The notes under the pieces are model-generated. The model ran no database searches, had not been told where the DNA came from, and saw only the letters and a program-made list of their open reading frames with translations. Shown one piece after another: positions 11,250-22,116 of a stretch of 64,000 nucleotides of DNA. How positions within the stretch are numbered: the stretch's first letter is position 1; every line of letters starts with the position of its first letter. The stretch is taken from the NCBI GenBank assembly GCA_025531455.1, contig JAMYHL010000001.1:248001-312000 (forward strand). Direction: 5' to 3'. The DNA is from Apiotrichum sp. Y4204 (taxonomy: Eukaryota > Basidiomycota > Tremellomycetes > Trichosporonales > Trichosporonaceae). Made by a program: the position numbers and the translations under genes.

Positions 11250-11702
11250 GGTGGTGAATGGATGGTGGTGAGGAATGGGGTGGACAAACAACCAACAACT
11301 CGTCATCCCTGCCGAACGAATTTTGGCAGCGCCCAGCCCCCCACGCCCACCATGCCCATGGGGGTATCCGTCGAGCCCACTCATATGCATGCAATGCCGA
11401 GCTCGACGCCGGTGATCGCGAGCACCGAACCAGAACCGGCGCGTCATTCACGATGCATGCACACAGCGTGGGGTGCTTGGTTATTCCGCCATCCGTACCC
11501 ACCCCTTTGGTCATGTCCGGCGTCCGGACCGGCCCTCCGCGGTAATTGCAGGCACTCGGCCACTGGAATCCCCAAGCCGCAGCAAAAGATGTCCGGTCCG
11601 CGCCAGCCATATCCAGCCATATAGATCACAAGATCTTGAGCGCCCGTGAACATCTCTGTTGTCTCTCTCTCTCTCTGCACGATCTACACCCGCAACTCGC
11701 AC
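11250..11702. promoter_or_regulatory. Divergent MDM10/gluconokinase intergenic region
   Basis: The 453 bp between the two start codons contain both promoters. A CT-dinucleotide run (about 11660-11680) precedes the gluconokinase start. No TATA box is evident. Confidence 0.4.
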
Positions 11703-12550
11703 ATGATGGACTACACTGCCGCGAAACCGCTCCTCATCGTAGTCATGGTGGGTCCAGGTGCATTGATCTTAGCTGACGGCAGGGTCCCGCTTCCTGGTAT
11801 GTCGCTGAGTTCCCCCCGAGAGCATTAGCTCCTCCAGTCGTTGGCATCCTCACGCGATGGGGGAGGTAGTCTTTGTTCACTCTACTGAGTCCCAATGCCA
11901 TCTCCATCGCCTCAATTGATCGCGCTGACAGTCAGCGGGAAATCCACGGTCGGCGCGCAGCTCGCCTCGGACCTCGGCATCCCCTTCATCGACGGTGACG
12001 CGCTGCACCCGGCCGCAAACGTCGCAAAGATGAGCGCAGGCACGCCGCTGACGGACGCCGACCGGCTGCCGTGGCTGCAGATCATCCGCGCAACGGGCGA
12101 GCGCGTGTGTCGGGAACAGTTTGATGCAGGCAACGAGCTCGGTGGCCTTGAGCGTCCGGCAGTGGTCATTGCCAGCAGTGCGCTCAAGAAGTACTACCGG
12201 GATATTTTGCGGGGTGATGTCGAGGTGCAGAACACGGAGCCGGTGAGTGTAGAGAGAATAAGAGATCACAGCAACATCCTCGAATTTCATCCTGACGGCA
12301 GCCAAAAATGCGCACGCTCTTCGTGTACTGCAAGGGCACCCCCGAGCTGCTGGCACAACGCATCGCGGCTCGCGAGAACCACTTCATGAAGCCGGCAATG
12401 CTGGCGTCCCAGCTTGCCGCCCTGGAAGACCCGACACACGAGCCTGGCGTGGTGGCCGTCGACATTGCTGCATCGCCGGAGGAAGTCTCCCGCGCAGCGC
12501 TCGAGGGCACGCGGCGCGTCGTGGCCGAGATGGATGTCCGGGGGGAGTAG
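11703..12550 (+). CDS. Gluconokinase (D-gluconate 6-kinase)
   Basis: Exons 11703-11747, 11783-11796 (14 nt), 11936-12242 and 12302-12550 give about 203 residues (204 from the first of two adjacent ATGs). The P-loop is assembled from three exons as MGPASCGKST: M ends exon 1, GPAS plus two bases of Cys come from the micro-exon, and GKST opens exon 3. Family motifs follow: FIDGDALHPAANVAKMSAGTPL with TDADRLPWL, the segment VVIASSALKKYYRDILRG, and LAQRIAARENHFMKPAMLASQLAALE. The enzyme phosphorylates gluconate with ATP to 6-phosphogluconate, feeding the pentose phosphate pathway in the cytosol. The phase only works with acceptor cagtcag before CGGG; other choices break the P-loop. Confidence 0.9.
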
Positions 12551-12788
12551 AGCCGTACCCCCAGCAGGGGGCACTGGGATGTGTTGTAGGCATGCATCTG
12601 CCGTTGTCGTTGCCCGACTCTACAATCTCGCAGGGCGGAACGGATCGTCCCGGCTTTTGCCGGCATGAGCCGGTCCACCAGGGTTTGTCGCGTGCATCAC
12701 TGACGCATGGCGAAAGTTGACCTTCGTCACCGTCGAACAGGTTCGGTCAATCTCGCCATTCTCCATCGTCACATTCCACATCATCACC

Positions 12789-14370
12789 ATGGCACCCCGC
12801 ACCGTCGCGGTCGTGGGCGGAGGCCTCGCGGGACTGACAGCGGCATATCGGCTGTGCGCAGCCGGCGTGCGCGTGCACCTCCTCGAAGCGGGACAAACCA
12901 CGGGCGGATGGGTGTCGACATCGCGGCACGGCGTCGCGTTCGACCGGCACGGGCGCGTCGAGGGCGAGGTTGTGCTCGAGGCAGGGCCGAGGAGTATCCG
13001 CCCCAAAGGACCCAGTGCTTCAGCAATGCTCCAGCTCGTGAGTGAGCTGAAGAATGTTCTGACATTAGATCTCGGACGTGGGTCTCGCGCAGGACATCCT
13101 CCCCATCCCGTCGACACACCCTGCCGCGCGTAACCGCTATCTCCTGAACACGTCGACGAACGCCCTCGAGCGCGTGGGGGTATCTCTCACGGGGACGCCG
13201 GCGGGCGTGCGTGCGCTGATAGCCGGTGCGGTTTTCGAGCCCCTCCGCCCGCGGAGTAAAGGCGGAGACGAGAGTGTAGCGTCGTTCTTCGCCCGCCGGT
13301 TCGGGCCCAAGGCCGCGGGCGTCGCGTCCGCGTTCGTGCATGGTATCTACGCCGCGGACCCGAATGCGCTCAGCGTGCGGAGCGCGTTTGGTATCCTCCC
13401 TGCTGCGGAGGAGAAGTGGGGGAGCGTCGTCCTGGGCATGCTCTTCGGAGCACGGAGTAAGGCTGAGCAGGTGGAGGAACAGCGCGCATGGGAGGCTATT
13501 GGGCCGCTTGGGAAGGAACGGGAAGCTTGGAGCATGTATGCCCTCCGCGTGGGGATGCAGAGCCTTACGGACCGTCTCGAGGCGCGGATACGTGCTGCTG
13601 GAGGGGAGGTGCGCCTCGGGGCTACAGTGGACGCGATAGAGAGGAGTGCGGAGGGCATGACGGTGAGTTGTGATCCCCAGGTCACCTGCAACACTGCTAA
13701 CACCCAGATTTCCATCCCATCATCAACACTCACGGTCGACCACGTCGTCGCGGCCCTCCCCCCGCGCCGCCTGAACGCTCTCCTCTCCAGCCCGCCACCC
13801 CACCTGCTCGCGAACAAGAGCACGACCGTCGGCGTCGTCAACGTCGTGTACCCGCTCCCCCCGTCAGAGATCCACCCAGAGGGATTTGGCTACCTCATTC
13901 CGCATGTGGCAGGCGACAGCAACCCCGAGGGCGCGCTCGGCGTCGTCTTCGACTCGACCGCCCTCCCAGGCATGGACGGCGGGCTCGAGGGGCGCGTGAC
14001 CAAGCTGACGGTCATGCTTGGCGGCCCGCACTGGGGCTCTTACACCTCTGCCTCTCCGCCCAACGACGCGGGACTGAAGGCCGCCGCCCTCACCCACCTC
14101 AATCGCGTGTTCCCCCACCTCGCGGCCGTCGAGCCCCTCGTCATCGCATCGCACCTCAATCGCGACTGCATCCCGACATATGCGCCCGGGCACGGCGACC
14201 GCATGGGTGAGACGCATGCTGCGCTCCAGAACTCGGGGGTGTCCGTCGTCGGCGCGGGGTATGCCGGCGTGAGCGTGAATGATTGCGTGTACAATGCGGA
14301 CAAGGTTGCGAGCGCGCTGGTGAGGGGAGAGGCGGTTACGGGTCTCGAGTCGTTCAGCAGGAAGAAGTAG
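12789..14370 (+). CDS. HEM14: Protoporphyrinogen oxidase (HEM14)
   Basis: Exons 12789-13037, 13069-13662 and 13708-14370 give 501 residues. The N-terminus is a dinucleotide-binding fold, VAVVGGGLAGLTAAYRL, followed by LLEAGQTTGGWV, as in FAD-dependent protoporphyrinogen oxidases. ASAFVHGIYAADPNALSVRSAF and the C-terminal GVSVVGAGYAGVSVNDCVYNA complete the FAD site. The enzyme oxidises protoporphyrinogen IX to protoporphyrin IX on the outer face of the inner mitochondrial membrane, the penultimate step of haem synthesis. Intron 2 (13663-13707) is 45 nt with no in-frame stop, so a read-through isoform would stay in frame. It lies 239 bp downstream of gluconokinase on the same strand. Confidence 0.93.
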
Positions 14371-14647
14371 CATTGTGATATAGGCATGCATGACACCATC
14401 TCATTGATCATCACGCATCGCTGTATGCATCGTGCTCGCCACCACAACCGCTGTGCTCTCTGTTGGTCCTCTGCCCAATCGGACGGAGACGGAATCAAAT
14501 TCACGTGGCTCGCCGGACATCGGAGATGGTCTTCAGTTCCCCCCCAATGTCGTCTTGCGTACCCGCGTACCTGCGTCCCGCGAGCATGACCTCGAATCTC
14601 GGCTCTCTGCTCCGCAAACAACACCACCCACCACCTACAAAACGACA

Positions 14648-15557
14648 ATGGGCGCCTCCCAGTCTTCGCAGAAGGAGCACGTCGTGACGCCCCCGCAGGA
14701 GGGCACCTCGGTGGACGTGAGTAGAGCGAGGCGGCACGCGTGGGCAGCCGGGCATTGCCATCCGACCTCGGCCCATATATGTTATCTGACGCCAGTTCTC
14801 CCCGTCCCTCATTTCGCGGCTCATGACGCCCTCGACGCCCTCGGGGGAGGCAAGCACGGACGAGCTGGTGCGCCGGCGCCTGGCTCAGGAGTCGGCCGCG
14901 ATCCGGGCAAAGGAGGCGGAGATCCTGTCGTCGATTTCGGCCGCGCTCGAAAAGGAGAACATTGACAAGGACGCGGGACTCAGCTCGGAGGTGCTCGGAC
15001 GCGATATCGACGAGGTGCGCGAAAAGGTCGAGCGCATGGCGCTTGACAAGAAGAACCGCGAGACGGTCGCGCTCGCTCGGGCCAAGGAGGGCGTCATCGC
15101 TTGTTACCGGTGAGTATGAGTACGGGAACGAGGAACGGTGTGTTGCGGGGATGTGTTGCGCGCTATGTTGCCTCGTCAAGCTGCGGCTGTAGCGGAAGAA
15201 GCGTATGCTGCTGGCAGAGCGCGCCATTGCTGCTCTGTCGGCCAAGCACCCAACGGAAGGTTGATGGGCGATGTCTTGAAGGTTGTCTCCAGTCTGCCTT
15301 GCCTCTCTGCGTGCACCGTAAACAGACGGCAGATGGCATGTTACCGCGTACTGGGATTCACCATGCGAAATCAGCGTCTACAGCACGCACTTCCTCCAAC
15401 ACATGTCATCACCCAGCCCCATTGCTCTTCTCCCCACGCCCACCCCGCTAACGGCAGCACGAACCAGGACCGCCCGCTCGACTGCTGGCGCGAGGTCGAG
15501 GCGTTCAAGGCCGAGGTGTCCAAGCTCGAGCAGGCGTTTGTCAAGTCCCTGCAGTAG
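14648..15557 (+). CDS. MIC19: MICOS subunit MIC19-like protein (fungal DUF1690 type)
   Basis: Exons 14648-14716, 14796-15109 and 15458-15557 give 160 residues. The protein begins MGASQSS, a likely N-myristoylation site. FSPSLISRLM follows, then a long charged coiled coil (about residues 40-125) and a C-terminal helix pair holding two cysteines (VIACYR and RPLDCWREVEAFK). This layout matches fungal Mic19, a peripheral inner-membrane subunit of the MICOS complex at crista junctions. Intron 2 is 348 nt, several times the local norm. The acceptor at 15457 restores the phase and the conserved Cys-Trp motif. Confidence 0.85.
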
Positions 15558-16127
15558 ATCGTAAGATGGTGGGATGCATCAATAGCAAGACGGGTGGGAC
15601 TGGTCGGGAGGAGGGACAGGAGCGGGTGGGTGAGGTGCAAGCCGAGCTGGGCGCGGTCACCGAAGCTGGAAAAACGCTCATAATGACGAGCTTCATTGAT
15701 CGTACCTTTGCGCCTCTTGCAACCCCGCCCATGATCATGATCAGACTGACCTACGCCCCGAAGGCGGTGACTACCTCTTCCTCCGGCACACCTTTCAAAA
15801 CCATCACCAACAAACCACGTCGCGCAAACGCATCTCTCTGACAGAATCGGGTACCGTACACGATACATGCAATCTACGTAGTATACAGTATGATGTCTAG
15901 ACCAGCGGGCTGGCGATGAAGGATGGGGGGAATGTGCATGGAAATGGAAATGGCGATGAGGATGAAGAGGATGTAATGGGAAAAGGGGGCAGGTGGGATG
16001 TCGAGACGAATCTTCGATCGACGTATGGTGCCTCGATAGCGCAAGTCCTCGAGTGATGATGATTTGATATGACGGATAGTCGCAGGTCGAGGGGAAGTGT
16101 CGAAGACACGAATGAGTCTGCCCGCTC
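15558..16127. other. Intergenic between convergent genes
   Basis: The 3' flanks of MIC19 (+) and the ChaC gene (-) meet here. I see no further gene. Confidence 0.4.
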
Positions 16128-16856
16128 TTAGATGAGGGCAAGCGGCTTGACACCAATAACAGGCGAGACACACATTCCCTGCTCAACGAGTTCGCGCACG
16201 CCCTCCGCCAGCGTCTGGATATGTTCGTCCTCGAGGCCCATCTCCTTGAGGTGTGCCGCGAGATTGAGCACATACTCGGCATTCCGACCGCTCTCGCCGC
16301 GCGCAAAGGCGATCTGGCGCACGATCGCCGGCAGCGGCGCAGGACCGAGATAGTACTCATTTGTCGGCGCCGCGATGTACGTTATCGCGCGTATCCTCTG
16401 TACAGGGGGGTTGGCGGCCTTCATCTCGCCGAGGACCAGCCTGTTATCGTCGTCAAAGCCCCGCACGCCCGTCGAGCGCAGCACGGCTTCCGGCGCTACG
16501 GTAAACTCCACATCCAGGCGGACGTACCCCCCGCGCTCGCGGTGGTCGAGATACGCCATGACTTCGACTTCGCGGCCGGGAGGGAGGCGGTACGCGACGC
16601 CCCAGCACCGGTCGCCCTTGGCGGGGACGAGCGTGCACACGCGCCCGAGCGCGGCGGGCGTCCCCCGGTGGTCTGGGGATCCCTGCCAGAAGCGCCGGGT
16701 GTGGTCCTCGACCCAGCCGACGGCCTTGGACGAGTGCGGAAAGTCCGGGCGCCAGATTATCGAGCCGTAGCCGAATATCCAGGTGGGGATGGGTTCAGCG
16801 TCGGCAGCAGCGGGGGTAAGGGGTGCGGTGAGGGGGCAGGAGGAGGCGTCGGGCAT
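16128..16856 (-). CDS. Glutathione-specific gamma-glutamylcyclotransferase (ChaC family)
   Basis: A single uninterrupted exon encodes 242 residues. TWIFGYGSIIWRPDF (about 25-39) is the substrate-binding loop of ChaC enzymes. RRFWQGSPDHRGTPAALGRV and WGVAYRLP are family hallmarks, and E107 in HRERGGY is the expected catalytic glutamate. The enzyme cleaves reduced glutathione to 5-oxoproline and Cys-Gly in the cytosol, so it controls glutathione turnover. An in-frame upstream ATG would add about 75 residues with a hydrophobic segment; I prefer the ATG at 16856 because the family starts just before WIFGYGS. Confidence 0.92.
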   Translation of the reverse strand: MPDASSCPLTAPLTPAAADAEPIPTWIFGYGSIIWRPDFPHSSKAVGWVEDHTRRFWQGSPDHRGTPAALGRVCTLVPAKGDRCWGVAYRLPPGREVEVMAYLDHRERGGYVRLDVEFTVAPEAVLRSTGVRGFDDDNRLVLGEMKAANPPVQRIRAITYIAAPTNEYYLGPAPLPAIVRQIAFARGESGRNAEYVLNLAAHLKEMGLEDEHIQTLAEGVRELVEQGMCVSPVIGVKPLALI

Positions 16857-17324
16857 TGTGGGGTTGTGCGCTGGATAGGTGATTGTGTGATAGGAGGAGA
16901 GGCGGTTTGGGAGAAATAAAATGTCAAGAGAGATAACAACAATTGCGATTACAAAGGCCGTTGGCAGTGTCGACGGTGATGACAAACGACGTTTCAGCAA
17001 TCTCCGGCCTTGTGTTGCTTTGAGACTAAGTACGCCGTGCCTCTCCCCCCCCAACCAACTGGGTGGTGGCGATAATAAGGGCATCGGGGAATTGTCGGAC
17101 TATCTCTTGAAATCTGCAAGAGACCCCCAGGCGTTCTGAACCTCCAGGGCTACTCACTTACCGTTCAGGCCCGCTGACTGCTAAATCAACATGTTGCGCC
17201 ACAGAATGACAATGCGTAATGCGAGTCCATACATAGTCAGGTGAGCACCAAGAACGCGACCACAGCTTGCTCCGGTGATGCTCCACCTGCCCAATACATC
17301 CCCTCTGGAATCCCTCCTCGCCAA
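16857..17324. other. Intergenic
   Basis: It holds the promoter of the ChaC gene and the 3' flank of RRP41. No gene seen. Confidence 0.35.
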
Positions 17325-18604
17325 CTATGCCTCGACAGCGCCAGCCCTCCCGGCATTGTCCATGCGCTCGACGACCTTGCGCGTGTTCTCCTTCACGACC
17401 GCCTCCATCTCCTCTTTGAGGGCGACGCACGCCTGCACGCCGAGGCGGAGCATCTCCTCGAAGCGGTCGACGTGCAGCCGCGTCTCCATCTGTGCCAGCG
17501 TCACCTTGTTGCTGGCAGGCAGGGAAGCGACGACGAGCATCGGCAGGTCCATCTCCTCTGGTGCCGAGAGGTCCAGTAGCGCCTGCTTCAGGTGCAGGCC
17601 GACAGACACGGACGTCACGTAGTCGAGCATCGCGACGCCGGCGTCGATCAGCGCGAGCGTCACGGCGTTGATGGCCGTCGGGAGAATGCCTGGTGTCAGC
17701 GCACATCACGTTTGAGGAGCGGGATGTCTGAAGGGCGCAGACCAAGCTCAATTCATAGATTGGAATCAGGGCAGGCTGCTGCCTCGAAGCAGACATGAAG
17801 AGGAAGCAGTCATATCAAAAGCTGTAAGCTACACTTAGCGCCAGCTTTGCTCATGGCGCTCATCCCCATGTGTCCTCTCTTCCCACCCTCTCACGATACG
17901 CACCTCCATCAGCGGACAGAACCTGCACCTGGATGGCAATCTCCGAGCGGGGGTAGAGGTGGGTGAGGATGACGGGCTCGAATGTCTGTCGGATTGCCGC
18001 TCCAATCTCAAGAAGGCGTCTGGTGTCAGCTATACCGATTAAATTATTGAATTCGAAGAGAAGACAAGAGACAGAAAGAGTCTCCACGGCGAGCATGGCA
18101 TGGCGGGATGGGAGAAGCCAAGCTCGGGGATGGCGGCCTTCCTTTCCTTGGACGGTAGATCGCCTCCCAGAATCCCGAGGCCGCTTGCCAACGTCCTCCC
18201 TCTCATCACCACCCGCATCCATACCAAACCCTCACACAGACCCATCCATCGTCGTCCCCTCCCTTCCCTCCAGTACTCACTTGTCTCCCCTACTCCGTCC
18301 CCGCCCCTGTCCCCCTCCCTGTGCCCACGGCACGTTCCCAACCTCGACAACGACGCTCGCACGATCATGAGCCACACCCGCACGCTGTCGCGGCTCCCGG
18401 GGCCCAAACACGGCAGCCTGCACGCTCGTCAACCCCTGCGTGGCGGTCGCGCTCCCGTCCGCCGCGGCGTGCGTCGCGAGCGCAAAGGAACATGCGCGCA
18501 GCTCGTATGCCCGCCGGTTGTCGTGCCGCAAACCTGGGGTTAGTGATGCAGAGGAAGGGAGACGTACCGGCAAAATTCAGGATTTCTGTTCTTGAGCGCG
18601 ACAT
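17325..18604 (-). CDS. SKI6: Exosome core subunit RRP41/SKI6
   Basis: Minus-strand exons 18568-18604, 18281-18533, 17904-18019 and 17325-17689 give 256 residues. Diagnostic segments of the RNase PH fold are TEILNFAGLRHDNRRAYELR, the ADGSATATQGLTSVQAAVFG strand, RQTFEPVILTHLYPRSEI and ALIDAGVAMLDYVTSVSVGL. Rrp41 is one of six RNase PH-like proteins forming the ring of the RNA exosome in nucleus and cytoplasm; in eukaryotes the ring is catalytically inert and channels RNA to Rrp44/Rrp6. A Gly/Arg-rich insert (GGGQGRGRSRGDK) ends exon 2. Intron 1 is only 34 nt, while introns 2 and 3 exceed 200 nt. Divergent from prefoldin 4 with 256 bp between ATGs. Confidence 0.92.
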
Positions 18605-18860
18605 TGGGGATGGTGGTGGGATGAGCAAGTGTTGTTGCTCGAAGTGCTCGATGGTGATGCTCGAGACAGGGAGCCTTGGAACTTGTGGATGACGAACTTT
18701 GTTATCCGGAGGGAGAATATAAATTATGTTGACAATGAGCATTTCCACCCAACTCTGGCCTCCACTTTGGGAGGTGCGTGTGCGCGAGCCGTCGACGCGC
18801 ACAAGAGATGATGGACGTGTCTCGACACATGCAACACTACTCTTCATCACCACAATCAAC
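18605..18860. promoter_or_regulatory. Divergent RRP41/prefoldin-4 promoter region
   Basis: These 256 bp separate two opposing start codons, so both core promoters must lie here. An AT-rich segment (ggagaatataaattatg, about 18710-18726) contains a TATAAA-like match that could serve either gene. Confidence 0.45.
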
Positions 18861-19553
18861 ATGAGTCTGGTGAGTACACACAACGACCCTCTGGCGACTA
18901 GAGGTGGTAAAGATCTGCTCGCTCATTGTGCTCGTGTCCCGCTCACACCAGCTTGCACCCGAGGACGAGGGAGACGGTATCGAGGTGGCGTGGGAGGACC
19001 AGCAGCGCATCAACACGTTCTCAAAGCTGAACAACCGGCTCGGGGATATCCAGGACCAGCTCAAGGTCAAGGAGGTGAGTAAGGAAGTGAGGGAATGAAC
19101 AGCGGCGAGCTACAGCTCCTTAGTGGTCAGCTCCCAGCCGCGCTCAGACCCAGTCGCTGACAGCCAGGAGGAGAAGGAGTACTACGACGACCTGAACATG
19201 GAGCTCGAGCTGTCCGACCTCCCGTCGATCCAGTACAAGATTGGCGAGGCGTTCTTTGACCTGTCTATACCGGCCGCACGGAAGCAGTTGCGCGCAGACA
19301 TCAAGCGCTACGACGGGGAAATTGGCGCGCTGAAAAAGCAGGCAGAGGAGTGCGAGGCGGGGATGAAGGAGCTCAAGGTCCATCTGTGAGTGTCTAGCGT
19401 AGATGCTGGTGCCTGCTGCATTCTCGAGTGGCGAAGCAGGCGACACCAAGTACAATGGCCACATCCGAGGTTGATGGCATAAACCCTCCGCTGACACTCG
19501 CCAGGTACGCAAAGTTCGGCAAGCAGATCAACCTCGAGACAGGGCCCGACTAG
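18861..19553 (+). CDS. Prefoldin subunit 4 (GIM3 orthologue)
   Basis: Exons 18861-18869 (9 nt), 18952-19074, 19168-19385 and 19505-19553 give 132 residues. The sequence runs LAPEDEGDGIEVAWEDQQRI, then NTFSKLNNRL, an N-terminal coiled coil, a beta-hairpin region with YKIGEAFFDL, and a second coiled coil ending KELKVHLYAKFGKQINLE, the usual prefoldin 4 end. Prefoldin is a cytosolic hexamer that delivers nascent actin and tubulin to the TRiC/CCT chaperonin. The first exon encodes only Met-Ser-Leu. Acceptors follow a ctgac branch site by 5-8 nt, which fixes exon 3 at 19168. Confidence 0.92.
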
Positions 19554-19636
19554 GCTCTGGCAGTGTAGCATGCATGGTTATATTATAGTACAGTGTACAG
19601 TGTGTGAGGTGTGTTACTGCTGCTCTCCGCTCGGCA

Positions 19637-20621
19637 CTACTTGTTCTCATTCTCCCCCGTCTCAGCCTCCTCGGCGTTCTTCCTCCGCTTGATCTTCTTC
19701 ACACGGTTGGCCTTACGCCTCCGCTCCTTCTCCCACCGCAGTTCCTGCTTGGACCACAAGCGCGCCTCGGCCGCAAGCCGCTCCTTCTTAGACAGCTTCT
19801 CTTCTCCTTTACTCTCATCCGCTCCATCCGCCTCTGCCACGTTCTTCTCCACATCCTGCTGCTGGCCCGGAAGCTCCCCGCGCGCGCGCATGAGGTCTAG
19901 CCTCTCCCGCAAGATCTGTCGCGCCACCACGCGGTTCTGCTCGCGGCTGCGCGTCGGCTGCGACTGGATGCGAATGCCGGTCGGGATGTGACGGAGCGAG
20001 ACGGACGAGTTGGTCTTGTTGATTGCCTGTCCGCCCGGACCGCGGCCTTGATGTCAGCAAGACCTAGATTGAGATTACACGGGGGAGGAAGAAGGCGAGC
20101 CAAAGTCCAATCTCCCTCCTCCTAAACTCCCTCGCTCTCATACCCACCTCGCACAAACTTCTCCTCCAACTCAGACTCAGGAACCTCAGGCGCCGCGTGC
20201 CGCGAGAGAAGGCGGTTGAGATGCTTGATACTGTTCTTCTGTGGGCGTCGGGGGCGTGTTGGCGTGTCCGCAGTCGGGGCGGTAGACGGAGCGGCAGACG
20301 AAGGAGAAGAAGATGTTGGCTACGATCAGCCTCCGTTAGAAAACGAGAGGTACTCACCAAGCTCATAAACACACCCTCCTGTACCTCCTCTCCCTCCCAT
20401 TCCGCATCCACTCCGACATCGACCTCATCAAAGAGGTCCGCGGCGCCCTGGTTCTCGATCCCGACCTCGATCTCGGACGTCTCGATCTTGTTAGAGGTCG
20501 AGCGAAGACGGCAGCCGGAAAGCGGAGGGAGAACCAGTGCGGCGGATATCCGCGCTCGAGCAGCGACTCCGGCACTCGCTCGAACAGGGCGTGCAAGCGC
20601 AAACAGGGGGAGGCGGAACAT
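19637..20621 (-). CDS. Mitochondrial RF-1-domain protein with GGQ motif (MTRFR/Rso55-like)
   Basis: Minus-strand exons 20358-20621, 20148-20238 and 19637-20046 give 254 residues. A basic N-terminus ([18 protein letters not shown]) looks like a matrix targeting sequence. [20 protein letters not shown] contains the catalytic GGQ (about residues 123-125), and [20 protein letters not shown] matches the class that includes human MTRFR (C12orf65) and yeast Rso55. A Lys/Arg-rich C-terminal tail ([16 protein letters not shown]) should contact rRNA. These proteins lack a codon-recognition domain and release peptides from stalled mitochondrial ribosomes. An ATG 22 codons upstream is a possible alternative start. 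Divergent from Mis12. Confidence 0.87.
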
Positions 20622-20974
20622 TGCGTCGCGGCGGTCGTTGAGAAGACATTTGCAAGCTATCAACATTCTAACGACAGAGTTCAAGGTGGAGGCGGATTTG
20701 GCCGTCTGTTGGGTGCTGGTATTAATAATTATGTGGCTTTATTTTATAGGCTGCTTTGACGCGGAATCAGATGCATCACTTGTTGTTGGCCACTTGACCC
20801 CTTTGTGCGACGCGCCTGAACGTCATCAAAACAAGGCTGCAGGGCCAGGATCCAGGAGACAAACACAAACAAGCACAACTGTCTGCCAAGTTTCATGACC
20901 TTTGGGCCATCCACATTCACAACCTCGCCATCCATCTCCACATCCACCACCTATAATTTTCGGCCCTGTTCAAC
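20622..20974. promoter_or_regulatory. Divergent GGQ-protein/Mis12 intergenic region
   Basis: The 353 bp between start codons carry both promoters. AT-rich sequence near 20725-20750 is the only compositional feature. Confidence 0.35.
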
Positions 20975-22116
20975 ATGCCCCCGCGGAGATCTATATCACG
21001 GTCACGACAGTCTCTGGCGCGTTCCGGGGAGGGGACAGCCGCTACAGCCCCAACAGCTGCAGCACCAACACCGGCGACCCCCGTCCAACCTGCCGAACCC
21101 GTCGCATCGAGCTCAAAAGTCACGCTCGACATGCCGCCACCGGTGGCAGATAGCATCACTTTCGACTATGTTCCCCAGCCGCGCGTCCCACAGGTGTTCA
21201 CGGAGGACGACAAGGAGCGCCTGCTGAACGAGGTGCGTGGCCCATCCAACTCGTCTGACAGCAGATTCTCGGTTTTGCGCCTTTCAACGTCCTGCACGAT
21301 ATATCGGAACACGCGCGCAACAGCATATACCCCACTGTATCCGGCGTGGACGAGTGGGCGCACAAGATGGCCGAGGACGACGACGAGATGGAGCACGAGA
21401 TTGATGTAGGGTCGGTCAAGCTCGAGACACTGCTCGAGTCGCATGTCGACCGCGCATTCGACAAGTTTACGGCGTACGCGCTGCGAAACTCGTTCAAGGT
21501 GCCTGATGGTGTGGAACTCGTGTTGGTGAGTTGGAGGCGTGATGGATGTGGGCGGACGAAAAGGGCAGATTGGCCGGCTCGTCCGAGCACGTCCCAGGTG
21601 TACGAGTCTCAGTATCGCTGACCCCAGCCATGGCAAGCAAACGCAGACTATGATCGCGCAAAATTCGTCACCACCCTCCCTGATGGAGAAGGCACGCTTC
21701 TCGCACGCCTGGCCGCGCTGCGACGACAGGTCGAGCAGGCCCGCCTCGTCCAGCATCGCTTAGCAGTCGCGGAAGCAACGCTCGACCGTAAGCTCGCGAT
21801 CGCGACGCAGCGGCGCGCACAGGTCGGCTTTGTGCACGACGGCCTGGTCGACGCGGGACTCACCCCGCTGCCGGACAAGGTCGGAGCGGTCGTGGCGTCG
21901 ATGAACGGCATCCAAGAGCAGGTAGCCTCTGTCGAGGTGCCGACGCCCTTGGGGCCGAGGGAGGACGGGGCGTGGGAATCCGGCCGCCAGGCATACCTTG
22001 CCTGGGCGACGGGACGCGCGCTCGCGCAGGAGACGAGCCTCAGCGGCGTCGAGGCAGAGGTGCGGGCTGTGGGCACGGCGGACGAGGTCGCCGCTCTTGG
22101 GAAGAGTGTAAAATAG
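20975..22116 (+). CDS. MTW1: Kinetochore protein Mis12/Mtw1
   Basis: Exons 20975-21232, 21265-21525 and 21628-22116 give 335 residues. After a Pro/Ala/Ser-rich N-terminus (about residues 1-65), LLNEILGFAPFNVLHDISEH and the following ARNSIYPTVSGVDEW match the start of the Mis12 domain. KLETLLESHVDRAFDKFTAY with the later VPDGVELVLPW continue it. The C-terminal half is mostly helical coiled coil. Mis12 is part of the MIND/Mis12 complex linking CENP-C at the inner kinetochore to the Ndc80 complex. The introns are 32 and 102 nt. Assignment rests on the N-terminal domain; the C-terminal half is weakly conserved in the family. Confidence 0.85.

Noticed and set aside
14040..15245. 401-codon minus-strand open frame
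   Set aside because: It is the antisense shadow of HEM14 and MIC19, whose plus-strand frames have clear family motifs.
15371..16360. 329-codon minus-strand frame
   Set aside because: Overlaps MIC19 exon 3 and the ChaC gene in the wrong phase and shows no domain.
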